Source: Bacillota bacterium (GTDB lineage Bacteria; Bacillota; Clostridia; Oscillospirales; Oscillospiraceae). Taken from it: a stretch of 9,339 nt of DNA. Below are positions 1 to 5,803 of the stretch, piece by piece. The stretch spans positions 1 to 9,339 of the forward strand of contig WQUU01000255.1 in the NCBI GenBank assembly GCA_009781925.1, written 5' to 3'. The notes under the pieces are model-generated. The model saw only the letters and a program-made list of their open reading frames with translations, was not told where the DNA came from and searched no databases. Made by a program: the position numbers and the translations under genes. How positions within the stretch are numbered: the first letter of the stretch is position 1; each line of letters begins with the position of its first letter.

Positions 1-688
1 CCCGGACATAGCCCTGCTGCACCTCAATCCCCTGCAGGCCGCTCTCCATGAGGGCCGTGATGGTCTCAATACGCACATCCTGGGCGAAAATATAGGGATC
101 CGGGTGCACGGTGTTCAGGTAGACGATATTGGTCGCATAGCGGATACCGGCGATGGTGCGCATATCCGCGGCGCCGTACTTGTTGTCGATGTTGTAGCGG
201 TCGCGGAAATAGGCCATCAGATCCACGGCTGTGGCGTCGGAGCGCAGGCCGTTTTCCTTGACATAGGCGTTTAAGATGACGCGCTGGGTATCGCTCATGT
301 TGTCGATGTACGCGAAGGGCGGCTCTTTCGTGATCGGCAGCGGGTCGAGATAGGTATCCCCGCAGCTGAGCACAGTGTTCACCATTTGGAGGATGTTCGC
401 GTTCGCCGTGCCGTCCGTAGCGGCGTCGCCGGCGTAAAGGACACCCGTGTTCAGCACCAGATTGTTGCACACGCGGTTACTCACCAGAAGCCTCCCGTAG
501 CGATCCAGAATGTTCCCCCGGGCAGCCGTGACCGTGCGGTCGGTTTGGATGCTGTTCTGGCTGATGTTGGCGTAGACTTTGCCCTCCACGATTTGGAGCT
601 TAAACAGACCCGTAACGTAGAGCGCCACGAAGCCGATGAGCAGCATGCAGAGCGCAACCAGCCGTCCGGGCCGGATGAGACGTCTCAT
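1..688 (-). CDS. mrdA: Penicillin-binding protein 2, N-terminal part (cut by window edge)
   Basis: Only the first 229 codons are present; the gene runs off the left edge, so the transpeptidase domain with its SxxK serine is not visible. The start ATG at 688 is preceded by a good ribosome binding site (AAAGGAG, about 7 nt upstream). It overlaps the mreD stop by 4 bp (ATGA), which suggests translational coupling. The protein begins with a short basic stretch (MRRLIRPGRL), then one membrane anchor at about residues 10-28. Next comes the class B PBP entry motif RGNILDRYGRLL at residues 57-68, typical of the PBP dimer domain. By family knowledge, PBP2 cross-links peptidoglycan during lateral-wall growth with RodA and MreC/MreD. 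The position after mreC-mreD supports PBP2 rather than the division enzyme PBP3, though the missing C-terminus prevents proof. Confidence 0.82.
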   Translation of the reverse strand, partial: MRRLIRPGRLVALCMLLIGFVALYVTGLFKLQIVEGKVYANISQNSIQTDRTVTAARGNILDRYGRLLVSNRVCNNLVLNTGVLYAGDAATDGTANANILQMVNTVLSCGDTYLDPLPITKEPPFAYIDNMSDTQRVILNAYVKENGLRSDATAVDLMAYFRDRYNIDNKYGAADMRTIAGIRYATNIVYLNTVHPDPYIFAQDVRIETITALMESGLQGIEVQQGYVR

Positions 689-1260
689 AGATTTTTCTCC
701 TTTCCGATCGCCCTGCACGGGAAATACAACAGCGCCGCAAAAGGCAGCGCCCACAGCACCTGCAGCAGCGCCACGACGATGACGCGGCCCTTGTCCGTCC
801 CCCGGGCGACGCTGAGCGCGGATGAAGCCGGCAACTGCGAGGCGGCTGCGCTGACGGACGCGCCGGAAAAGAGCAGCAGATTTGCGCACTGCAGCAGCGC
901 GCAGAGCAGTAAGGCCAGCGCGCAGAAACAAAAATAGGGAAAAAAGCGCCTGTTGAAGGCCAGTTCCATCAGCACCCCCGCCGCAAAGCCCAAGATGGGC
1001 AGGGCGACCGTGAACAGCACAGGGCTGTTCAGCAGAACCATGTCGAAGAGCAGCCCCGTGAGCAACCCGAAAACCCCGCCCCAGATCGCGCCGGAAAAGA
1101 CCCCCACGGCTACGACAAAAGCGGGCAGGAACATGGGCCGGGCCCCGAGAATCGTCACCCGGGAGAGGACGCTGTTTTGCACCGTCAGGCAAAGAACCAT
1201 GACGATCACATACAGCAGCGCCCGCTTGAGTTTTGCGAAATTGATGAGATCGAGAAACAT
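685..1260 (-). CDS. mreD: Rod shape-determining protein MreD
   Basis: This is a 191-residue, very hydrophobic protein. About six membrane segments can be seen, near residues 13-30, 40-58, 60-75, 79-100, 107-131 and 159-181, with a basic C-terminal tail (RAIGKEKNL). That topology and size fit the MreD family, a membrane component of the elongasome that works with MreC, RodA and PBP2. I chose the ATG at 1260 (MFLDLINFAKLKR) because AAAAGG lies 7 nt upstream. The reading frame stays open 17 codons further upstream, but that extension has no better ribosome binding site and reads into the repeat-flanking spacer. The gene overlaps the PBP2 start by 4 bp. It is separated from mreC by 187 bp that hold a palindromic repeat, which is unusually wide for this operon. 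MreD sequences are poorly conserved, so the name rests on topology plus gene order. Confidence 0.86.
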   Translation of the reverse strand: MFLDLINFAKLKRALLYVIVMVLCLTVQNSVLSRVTILGARPMFLPAFVVAVGVFSGAIWGGVFGLLTGLLFDMVLLNSPVLFTVALPILGFAAGVLMELAFNRRFFPYFCFCALALLLCALLQCANLLLFSGASVSAAASQLPASSALSVARGTDKGRVIVVALLQVLWALPFAALLYFPCRAIGKEKNL

Positions 1261-1305
1261 AGGATATCCTTTTAAAGTCCAGTACTTGTCAAGGGCATTT
1301 GAACA

Positions 1306-1418
1306 AACCACCTCCCCCCTTCGGGGTACTCCTCCTTAGGAGGAGAATTTTGGGAGGTCTGTGCAGGTTTCTCAAAATTCCCCTCTCGAGAGGGGCGCCC
1401 GAAGGGTGGGGTGTGGTT
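1306..1418. repeat. 113-bp nested palindromic repeat between mreC and mreD
   Basis: The ends AACCAC (1306-1311) and GTGGTT (1413-1418) are exact inverted copies. The two arms continue to match imperfectly inward as far as GAATTTTGGGAG (1344-1355) and CTCAAAATTC (1371-1380), leaving a loop of about 15 nt. Each arm also contains its own palindrome: CTCCTCCTTAGGAGGAG at 1329-1345 and CCCCTCTCGAGAGGGG at 1380-1395. The whole can therefore fold as one long hairpin or as a cloverleaf. There is no coding capacity or transposase. The architecture matches the short non-autonomous palindromic repeats (MITE-like) common in Clostridia. It lies in the transcribed spacer of the mre operon. Confidence 0.8.
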
Positions 1419-1447
1419 CCTAGGCAAAGCCGAGGGAGCCCTTAACT

Positions 1448-2299
1448 TTAATTCGCGTTGCTAAAACTCGTGATGACAAACACCTGTGAAAGCGTTCCGA
1501 AGTCGCAGGCCGGTTTCACGACGCCGAAAATCGTCTGGCCGCCAGCCTCCTGCCGCACCTCGTCGATCGTCCCGACCACGAGGCCCGCTGGAAAATACTC
1601 TCCCCGCCCGGAGGTGAGGATCGTGTCCCCCGGCAGGAGTTGGGTACCCTCCGTGGTATAAGTGAGCTTGATGCGGCCCTCGTTCATGAGGGCGAAGTCG
1701 CCCACCACCATGGCGGCGTTGCCGCCCTCCCCCACCAGCACGCCCACGGCGGTCTTCACGTCGATGACCGTGCGCACCCTGGCCCAGTTGGCGCCGAGTT
1801 CCGCCACCTGGCCGCAGAGGTTTCCCTGTTCGTCTATCACGCAATTTCCGACCGCGACGCCGTCATCGGAGCCCTTGCTGATCGTAAAGCTGGAGGACCA
1901 GTTGTCGGGACTCCACTCCGTGATTTTCGCGTCCGTCTTGACGAGATCCGGATGTGTCTGGCTGAAGCCCAGCAGATCGCGCAGACGGTTATTCTCGTCG
2001 ATGGCGTCCTGCCCCGCCCGCGCCTGTTCCTGGGCGGCCGCCAGTTCCGCCTTCAGCTGCTCATTTTCCGCCACAAGAGCATCATATTTGTAAAGATAGC
2101 CGTAGACGCCCTCCAGCCAGTTCACCACAGAGCCGATGGCCCGCTGAACCGGGGAGGACACCGCCTGAGTCCCGTCGGTGATAACACCGGCTCTCCCGCT
2201 CAGGAGGCTTGAGCTGAGCAGCACAATGCCGACCACCACCACGACGGCGGCGGCTAAGATCAGCGCACTCTTGCGCAGAAATTTTAATTTATGCTTCAT
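1448..2299 (-). CDS. mreC: Rod shape-determining protein MreC
   Basis: This 283-residue protein has the standard MreC layout. A basic N-terminus (MKHKLKFLRK) is followed by one membrane anchor at about residues 11-33. A coiled coil spans about residues 70-110 (ALVAENEQLKAELAAAQEQA and onward), and the extracellular beta-barrel domain spans about 120-278. Recognisable MreC signatures are RVRTVID near 175-180, GDTILTSGRGEYFPAGLVVG at 224-243, and VKPACDFGTLSQVFVI at 261-276. By family knowledge MreC bridges the membrane and periplasm-facing side and activates PBP2/RodA for lateral-wall synthesis. The start ATG overlaps the maf stop by 4 bp, indicating cotranscription. A TTGGAG about 10 nt upstream is the likely ribosome binding site. 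Many operons place mreB directly upstream of mreC; here maf occupies that position. Confidence 0.95.
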   Translation of the reverse strand: MKHKLKFLRKSALILAAAVVVVVGIVLLSSSLLSGRAGVITDGTQAVSSPVQRAIGSVVNWLEGVYGYLYKYDALVAENEQLKAELAAAQEQARAGQDAIDENNRLRDLLGFSQTHPDLVKTDAKITEWSPDNWSSSFTISKGSDDGVAVGNCVIDEQGNLCGQVAELGANWARVRTVIDVKTAVGVLVGEGGNAAMVVGDFALMNEGRIKLTYTTEGTQLLPGDTILTSGRGEYFPAGLVVGTIDEVRQEAGGQTIFGVVKPACDFGTLSQVFVITSFSNAN

Positions 2300-2934
2300 A
2301 GCAGCGACACTCCAAATTGGTTGAGCAGCTGACCGAGTTTACACAGGGGCAGGCCCATGACATTGAAGAAGTTCCCTGTGATTCCCTCAACAAACAGCGA
2401 GGCCAAACCCTGGGCCCCGTAGGCCCCGGCCTTGTCCATGGGTTCGCCCGAGCGCACATAGGCGGCGATCTCGCCGTCCGTCAGTCCCCGGAAGCGCACG
2501 GCGGTGGTCTCGACCGCTTGCAGCTCCGTCTCCCCGGAGACCAGTGTCAGCCCCGTATAGACCGCGTGCTCCCTGCCGGAGAGGGCCCGGAGCATTCTTG
2601 CGGCGTCCGGCGCGTCTTTCGGCTTGCCGAAGATCAGCCCGTCCAGCGCCACCACGGTGTCCGCGCCGATGACGACATACGACCCCTCCCCGGCACTGTA
2701 GGGGACGCCGCCCTCGGCGTCCCGTTCCCCATTCCGTCCGGCGTCCCGCTCCCGCAGACGAGCCGCCACCTCCCGCGCCTTCTGCGCGGAGAGGGACAGC
2801 ACCACCTCCGCCGGCGAAAGTTCCGGCGCAATGTGCTCCTCCCCCGCCGCGGGGAGGATGAATAGGTTTTTGACGCTCAGCATCTGCAAAAGTTCCCTGC
2901 GGCGCGGAGAGCCGGAAGCGAGGATGATGTCCAA
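2296..2934 (-). CDS. maf: Maf-family nucleotide pyrophosphatase with an in-frame repeat insertion
   Basis: This 212-residue Maf/YhdE-type protein hydrolyses non-canonical or excess nucleoside triphosphates (dTTP/UTP-type in the closest subfamily) to monophosphates in the cytoplasm. Visible motifs are ASGSPRRRELL (6-16), VVIGADTVVALDG (87-99) containing the catalytic-region aspartate, FGKP (102-105), SGREHAVYTG (119-128), the subfamily-defining EPMDKAGAYGAQG (164-176) and GNFFNVMGLPL (187-197). The start is a TTG at 2934, read as Met; AAAGGA lies 7 nt upstream and no better ATG exists before the conserved MDIILASGSPRR start. Residues about 61-84 (RERDAGRN/GERDAEGG and onward) form a hydrophilic stretch not expected between the ARL helix and VIGADT. 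It is encoded by a palindromic repeat described separately. All motifs on either side are intact, so the enzyme is probably functional. Confidence 0.93.
   Translation of the reverse strand: MDIILASGSPRRRELLQMLSVKNLFILPAAGEEHIAPELSPAEVVLSLSAQKAREVAARLRERDAGRNGERDAEGGVPYSAGEGSYVVIGADTVVALDGLIFGKPKDAPDAARMLRALSGREHAVYTGLTLVSGETELQAVETTAVRFRGLTDGEIAAYVRSGEPMDKAGAYGAQGLASLFVEGITGNFFNVMGLPLCKLGQLLNQFGVSLL
2697..2753. repeat. TGTAGGG-type palindrome plus 24-bp tandem duplication inside maf
   Basis: Bases 2697-2704 read TGTAGGGG. They lead into a perfect 9-bp stem (GGGACGCCG at 2702-2710, CGGCGTCCC at 2715-2723) around a CCCT loop. The same TGTAGGGG-plus-GC-hairpin design appears at the right end of the window, where 21 of 22 bases match (9319 onward), and near 5585-5677. 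A partial second copy follows 24 bp away: 2714-2729 and 2738-2753 match in 14 of 16 bases. Because 24 is a multiple of three, the reading frame of maf is kept, giving the peptide echo RERDAG/GERDAE. Confidence 0.75.
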
Positions 2935-2962
2935 GAGGCTGTCCTTTCGTTAGTTATATTTA

Positions 2963-3043
2963 GGTCAAGGGCGCAAACCTCAGTCAGCGGACGGCGCAAG
3001 AGCTGCGCGCTGACAGCTCCTTTCGAAAGGAGCCTTCAAGGGC
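2963..3043 (+). repeat. Left 81-bp inverted repeat
   Basis: This arm contains two potential hairpins: GTCAGCG (2983-2989) with CGCTGAC (3008-3014), and the perfect 18-bp palindrome GCTCCTTTCGAAAGGAGC (3016-3033). It is roughly 90% identical to the reverse complement of 3370-3450. The differences are a few substitutions and single-base indels. It ends 29 bp upstream of the maf start codon. Confidence 0.88.
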
Positions 3044-3116
3044 AAAGACGGCGCACCAAGGGGGTAGATAAATACTAATGTGCAATACCATATAATGCTT
3101 ATTTTATTCGTCTTTG

Positions 3117-3308
3117 CTATTTTTTCTGTTCTTTGTTTTCATCAAATTTCAAATAACGAATAAGTAGCCAAACACCCAAGATGATAGGAACTATGATTGA
3201 CATAAACATGCCGTTTACGCCTATTGAACCGAACAACCACAGCCCCACATCAACTAAAGCTGCAATCACAACAAGGATAAATCCAATTAAATAACCCTTC
3301 CGCGACAT
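3117..3308 (-). CDS. Small two-helix membrane protein, unknown function
   Basis: This gene encodes 63 residues starting MSRKGYLIGF, with two hydrophobic segments (about residues 5-28 and 33-53) and a charged C-terminal tail (KFDENKEQKK). The ATG at 3308 is chosen because GAGGAG lies about 9 nt upstream; an upstream in-frame GTG at 3359 has no comparable site. A hand count gives about 37% GC, against well over 60% in the surrounding genes, so the gene is compositionally foreign. It lies between two inverted repeats in the same direction as its operon neighbours. I do not recognise the family. It could be an orphan accessory membrane protein, but its size and content do not identify a toxin, holin or bacteriocin immunity protein. 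A real gene is supported by the ribosome binding site and the coherent membrane topology. Confidence 0.72.
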   Translation of the reverse strand: MSRKGYLIGFILVVIAALVDVGLWLFGSIGVNGMFMSIIVPIILGVWLLIRYLKFDENKEQKK

Positions 3309-3369
3309 AATCAATTTCTCCTCTCTGAAAATATAAATTTTCAACGCGGCTTTAAACACGGGGCCCCGC

Positions 3370-3450
3370 GCCCTTCAAAGGCTCCTTTCGAAAGGAGCTG
3401 TCAGCGCGCCGTACTTGCGCCGCCCGCTGACTGAGGTTTGCGCCCTGACC
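3370..3450 (-). repeat. Right 81-bp inverted repeat
   Basis: This is the mirror copy of 2963-3043. It carries the same 18-bp palindrome (3381-3398) and the same GTCAGCG (3400-3406)/CGCTGAC (3425-3431) stem. It ends 11 bp from the stop codon of the U32-family gene. On the minus strand the hairpins would form in the mRNA just after that stop. They lack a following U tract, so they are not a convincing intrinsic terminator. Confidence 0.88.
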
Positions 3451-3461
3451 TTGCCCTACCC

Positions 3462-5561
3462 TTATTCCACCCCTCTGTAATACAGTCCTCTTGTCACCCC
3501 GTTGGGCTTATAGTCGATCATCCCCAGATAGCTCTTGGCCACGCTCAGGCACTCCCGCGCGCTCTCGGTGGTGAACAGCAATCGGATTCCCCACAGGCCG
3601 ATGTTCGCGTAGTCCTCCCGCTTGTCCGCCAAAAAGAGCTTCTTGGCGTTTAATATCTCGTTGCGGCAGCCGTAAGTTTTCATCACCGGGAACAGCGCCC
3701 CCTGGCGGTCGGAGAGCTGACTCTGCCCCGGCGCGTCGCAGGCGCAGCGGCCTGTGTTATTCTTGATGAGGCACTGCTCCGTGATCATCAGGGGCAGACG
3801 GCCGTAGGCGAGCAACTCCGTATCCAGGGGCTTTTGCAGATCGGAAATCTGTCTAAGGCGCAGCTCAAACGAGGCCGTGGCGGACAGGAAACCCGCCTTT
3901 GCCAGCACCTCCAGCGAGAAGGAGTTGAAGGCGTTTAGCCCGAAATTGCCCCGGAGCTCGAAGCCCGCCGTCCGCAGAAGGCGCACATGGCCGAGGTTGC
4001 CGATCAGCGCCTCGCGGACGCCGAGGGTGCGGGCCCGGGCCAGCAGCTCCTTTAATCCGGCGTCCTCGCCGCTGTGGATCACCCGGGGCATCACGGCCAC
4101 GGGCACGGCCCCCTCCTCCAAAAAGGGCATCAGCGCGGGGAAATTTCCGTCGATGACTTCCAGAGGGACATACACCCGGTCGGGTTTGAGTTCCGCCAAG
4201 GCCGGCGCCATCTGCTCCGGAGAGGAAAATTGAAAGTTCAGTTTTGGCGGCTCCCGCTTGATGAGATTCACGGGGGGCATCGGCATCCGGCCCGGCTTCC
4301 GGGCGGGCGGCAGCTTTCGCTGTTCGGTCAGTTTGGCCACCAGAGAGCGGCGCACCTCGTTGATCGCGGAGGCGGGCAGATAGAGCCCCTCCTGAATGGC
4401 GGCCCGCACATCCACGCAGGTGTAGGGCGTGCCCCCGGTCTTATAGAGCTGATCCGCGAGGGCTTTGTCCGTCAGCTGCTGGGAGACGGCGAGCTGGGGT
4501 TTGGGCCCGTTTTTGACTACACGGTGGCCGTCCAGATCCTCGGCTGCGAACTGGGAGGCCTCTCCGGCTTTTAACATGGCGTAGAACTTGATGGGCACCC
4601 GGCGCAGTTCCGTGCCGGAATAGGCCTTACGGGTGTCGGCAAAGAGCTTTTGGTATGCCTTCTCATCGGGTTCTTCCCGGATGCCGAACATACCGCTGCC
4701 CAAATCTCCGGTCAAATAGCCGTCCGTGAACCCCTGGCGGGAGAAAGCGGTCTCGAGCTGTTCCATCTCCGCCGCAGTGGGCTCCTTCTTTTCCTTGAGA
4801 GCCCGGGCGTAGATGCCGGTGACAATGGCGGTGTACTCGGGCCGGCGCATCCGGCCTTCGATCTTGACACAGCTGACCCCAGCGGTCTCGAGTTCGCCCA
4901 GGCGCCGCGCCAGGCAGTTGTCTTTCAGGCTCAAAGGATAGTTGTTGTCCATGCGGCTGCCCATGCTGTATTGCAGGCGGCAGGGCTGGGCGCACATGCC
5001 CCGGTTGCCGCTGCGCCTGCCGATGACGGCGCTCATGTAACACTGGCCGGAGTAACAAAAACACAGCGCTCCGTGGACAAAGACCTCTGTCTCGATGGGG
5101 GAGTTCTGCGCGATGTGGGCGATGTTCGCAAGATTCAGCTCCCGCGCCAAAACGACCCGGGAAAAACCCATCTCCGCTGCGGCCTGCGCCCCGGCCAGGT
5201 TATGTACGCTCATCTGAGTGCTGGCATGGAGCTTGAGCTCCGGGACATAGGAGCGGAGCACCCGGGCGAGGCCCAGATCCTGGACGAGAGCCGCATCCAC
5301 ACCCAGATCGCTGGCAAACTTGGCCAGACGAGTGGCCTCCGCCATCTCCCGGTCGGCGACAAGGGTGTTGAGGGTGAGGTAGACCTTACAGCCCCGCACC
5401 CGGCAATAGCGCACGGCGGCTTCAAATTCCTCATCCGTCAGATTTTTCGCGTTTTTGCGGGCGTTGAACGCGCCGAATCCGAAATAGATTGCATCCGCCC
5501 CGCTCTGCACGGCGGCAATGACCGCCTCCGACGAGCCGGCGGGTGATAATAATTCCATCAT
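3462..5561 (-). CDS. U32 peptidase-family protein with DUF3656 (RlhA-like RNA hydroxylase)
   Basis: This 699-residue protein starts MMELLSPAGSSEA, with AAAAGG 9 nt upstream of the first ATG. The N-terminal half is a TIM-barrel-like U32 domain. It carries the family signature EVFVHGALCFCYSGQCYMS at residues 159-177, followed by RSGNRGMCAQPCR (183-195) and CVKIEGRM (231-238). Cysteines 167, 174, 190 and 231 are the likely iron-sulfur ligands by family pattern. Residues about 318-415 match the DUF3656 style, including KTGGTPY and LPASAINEVRR. A second barrel-like half covers about 440-680, with a cysteine-rich ITEQCLIKNNTGRCACD segment (593-609). Members with DUF3656, such as E. coli RlhA (YdcP), hydroxylate a cytidine of 23S rRNA using prephenate. 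Shorter U32 proteins modify tRNA uridine 34, and older annotations say collagenase/protease. RNA hydroxylation is therefore inferred from architecture. The gene is first in the leftward cluster, behind a TATAAT promoter. Confidence 0.88.
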   Translation of the reverse strand: MMELLSPAGSSEAVIAAVQSGADAIYFGFGAFNARKNAKNLTDEEFEAAVRYCRVRGCKVYLTLNTLVADREMAEATRLAKFASDLGVDAALVQDLGLARVLRSYVPELKLHASTQMSVHNLAGAQAAAEMGFSRVVLARELNLANIAHIAQNSPIETEVFVHGALCFCYSGQCYMSAVIGRRSGNRGMCAQPCRLQYSMGSRMDNNYPLSLKDNCLARRLGELETAGVSCVKIEGRMRRPEYTAIVTGIYARALKEKKEPTAAEMEQLETAFSRQGFTDGYLTGDLGSGMFGIREEPDEKAYQKLFADTRKAYSGTELRRVPIKFYAMLKAGEASQFAAEDLDGHRVVKNGPKPQLAVSQQLTDKALADQLYKTGGTPYTCVDVRAAIQEGLYLPASAINEVRRSLVAKLTEQRKLPPARKPGRMPMPPVNLIKREPPKLNFQFSSPEQMAPALAELKPDRVYVPLEVIDGNFPALMPFLEEGAVPVAVMPRVIHSGEDAGLKELLARARTLGVREALIGNLGHVRLLRTAGFELRGNFGLNAFNSFSLEVLAKAGFLSATASFELRLRQISDLQKPLDTELLAYGRLPLMITEQCLIKNNTGRCACDAPGQSQLSDRQGALFPVMKTYGCRNEILNAKKLFLADKREDYANIGLWGIRLLFTTESARECLSVAKSYLGMIDYKPNGVTRGLYYRGVE

Positions 5562-5584
5562 TTGCAGATACCTTTTGCAGAATT

Positions 5585-5677
5585 TGCAGGGACTCCATGT
5601 ATGGCGTCCGCGGGCGCGGCGGCGAGAATGGCGCGCGGCGGGCGCGGCGCGCAGACGCGATAAATCGCGTCCCTACA
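5585..5677. repeat. 93-bp inverted pair of TGTAGGG-type palindromes in the U32-gene leader
   Basis: The left unit starts TGCAGGGAC at 5585 and contains an imperfect hairpin (GGACTCCAT/ATGGCGTCC). The right unit, read on the minus strand from 5677, starts TGTAGGGACGCG and contains the perfect stem GACGCGAT/ATCGCGTC. The two units point toward each other, separated by a very GC-rich spacer. The element lies between the predicted minus-strand promoter and the U32-gene start codon, so it would be in that mRNA's 5' UTR. Confidence 0.72.
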
Positions 5678-5699
5678 AGATTTGATTCTGTATTCTACT

Positions 5700-5728
5700 A
5701 TTATAGCATCTTTGCCGTATTGCGACAA
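5700..5728 (-). promoter_or_regulatory. Predicted sigma-A-type promoter for the leftward cluster
   Basis: On the minus strand, TTGTCG (5728-5723) and a perfect TATAAT (5705-5700) are separated by exactly 17 bp. This would start transcription near 5693 and give a leader of about 130 nt ahead of the U32-family gene. Its -35 box shares four bases with that of the opposing promoter. Confidence 0.68.
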
Positions 5729-5748
5729 GTCAATTTTGATGGTATAAT
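5720..5748 (+). promoter_or_regulatory. Predicted sigma-A-type promoter for the dnaD-like/dnaC-like/serpin cluster
   Basis: TTGCGA (5720-5725) and a perfect TATAAT (5743-5748) are separated by 17 bp on the plus strand. Transcription would start near 5755, about 50 nt ahead of the ATG at 5804. The -35 box overlaps the -35 box of the divergent promoter within the 9-bp sequence TTGCGACAA (5720-5728). Confidence 0.72.
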
Positions 5749-5803
5749 GATTTCACATCTATTTTACCATTATTCTCCCTTTTCCCCGAGGTCAAACAAG
5801 CGC

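Larger units (their letters stand above)
2963..3450. mobile_element. Cargo-carrying inverted-repeat element (putative, no transposase)
   Basis: Two 81-bp inverted repeats, at 2963-3043 and 3370-3450, bound a 488-bp unit containing one small AT-rich gene. Removing it would leave only about 39 bp between the U32-family gene stop and the maf start, the spacing expected inside an operon. This suggests insertion into an existing operon. A TA dinucleotide lies just outside the left end (2961-2962) and another 7 bp beyond the right end (3457-3458), but a convincing target-site duplication cannot be defined. No transposase is encoded, so movement would need one in trans. An alternative is that two independent repeats landed either side of an acquired gene. 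Confidence 0.55.

Noticed and set aside
386..937. Plus-strand open frame opposite the PBP2/mreD junction
   Set aside because: It overlaps two real genes in antisense, with no ribosome binding site or domain.
2953..2958. TATAAC on the minus strand ahead of maf as a separate promoter
   Set aside because: There is no -35-like sequence 16-18 bp upstream, so it remains only a weak possibility.
3091..3096. TATAAT on the plus strand next to the small membrane gene
   Set aside because: There is no -35-like sequence at the right distance and no plus-strand gene follows. The region is simply AT-rich.
1306..3450. CRISPR array suggested by several palindromic repeats
   Set aside because: The repeats differ from each other, are not evenly spaced, have no spacers, and no cas gene is present.
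4650..5546. A 298-codon open frame on the plus strand opposite the U32-family gene
   Set aside because: It lies wholly antisense to a gene with clear U32 motifs. Its translation has no recognisable domain, and long antisense frames are expected in GC-rich DNA.
5543..5803. N-terminal extension of the DnaD-like gene (87 extra codons)
   Set aside because: It would translate the palindromic repeat and the promoter itself. The TATAAT at 5743-5748 places the transcript start after this stretch.
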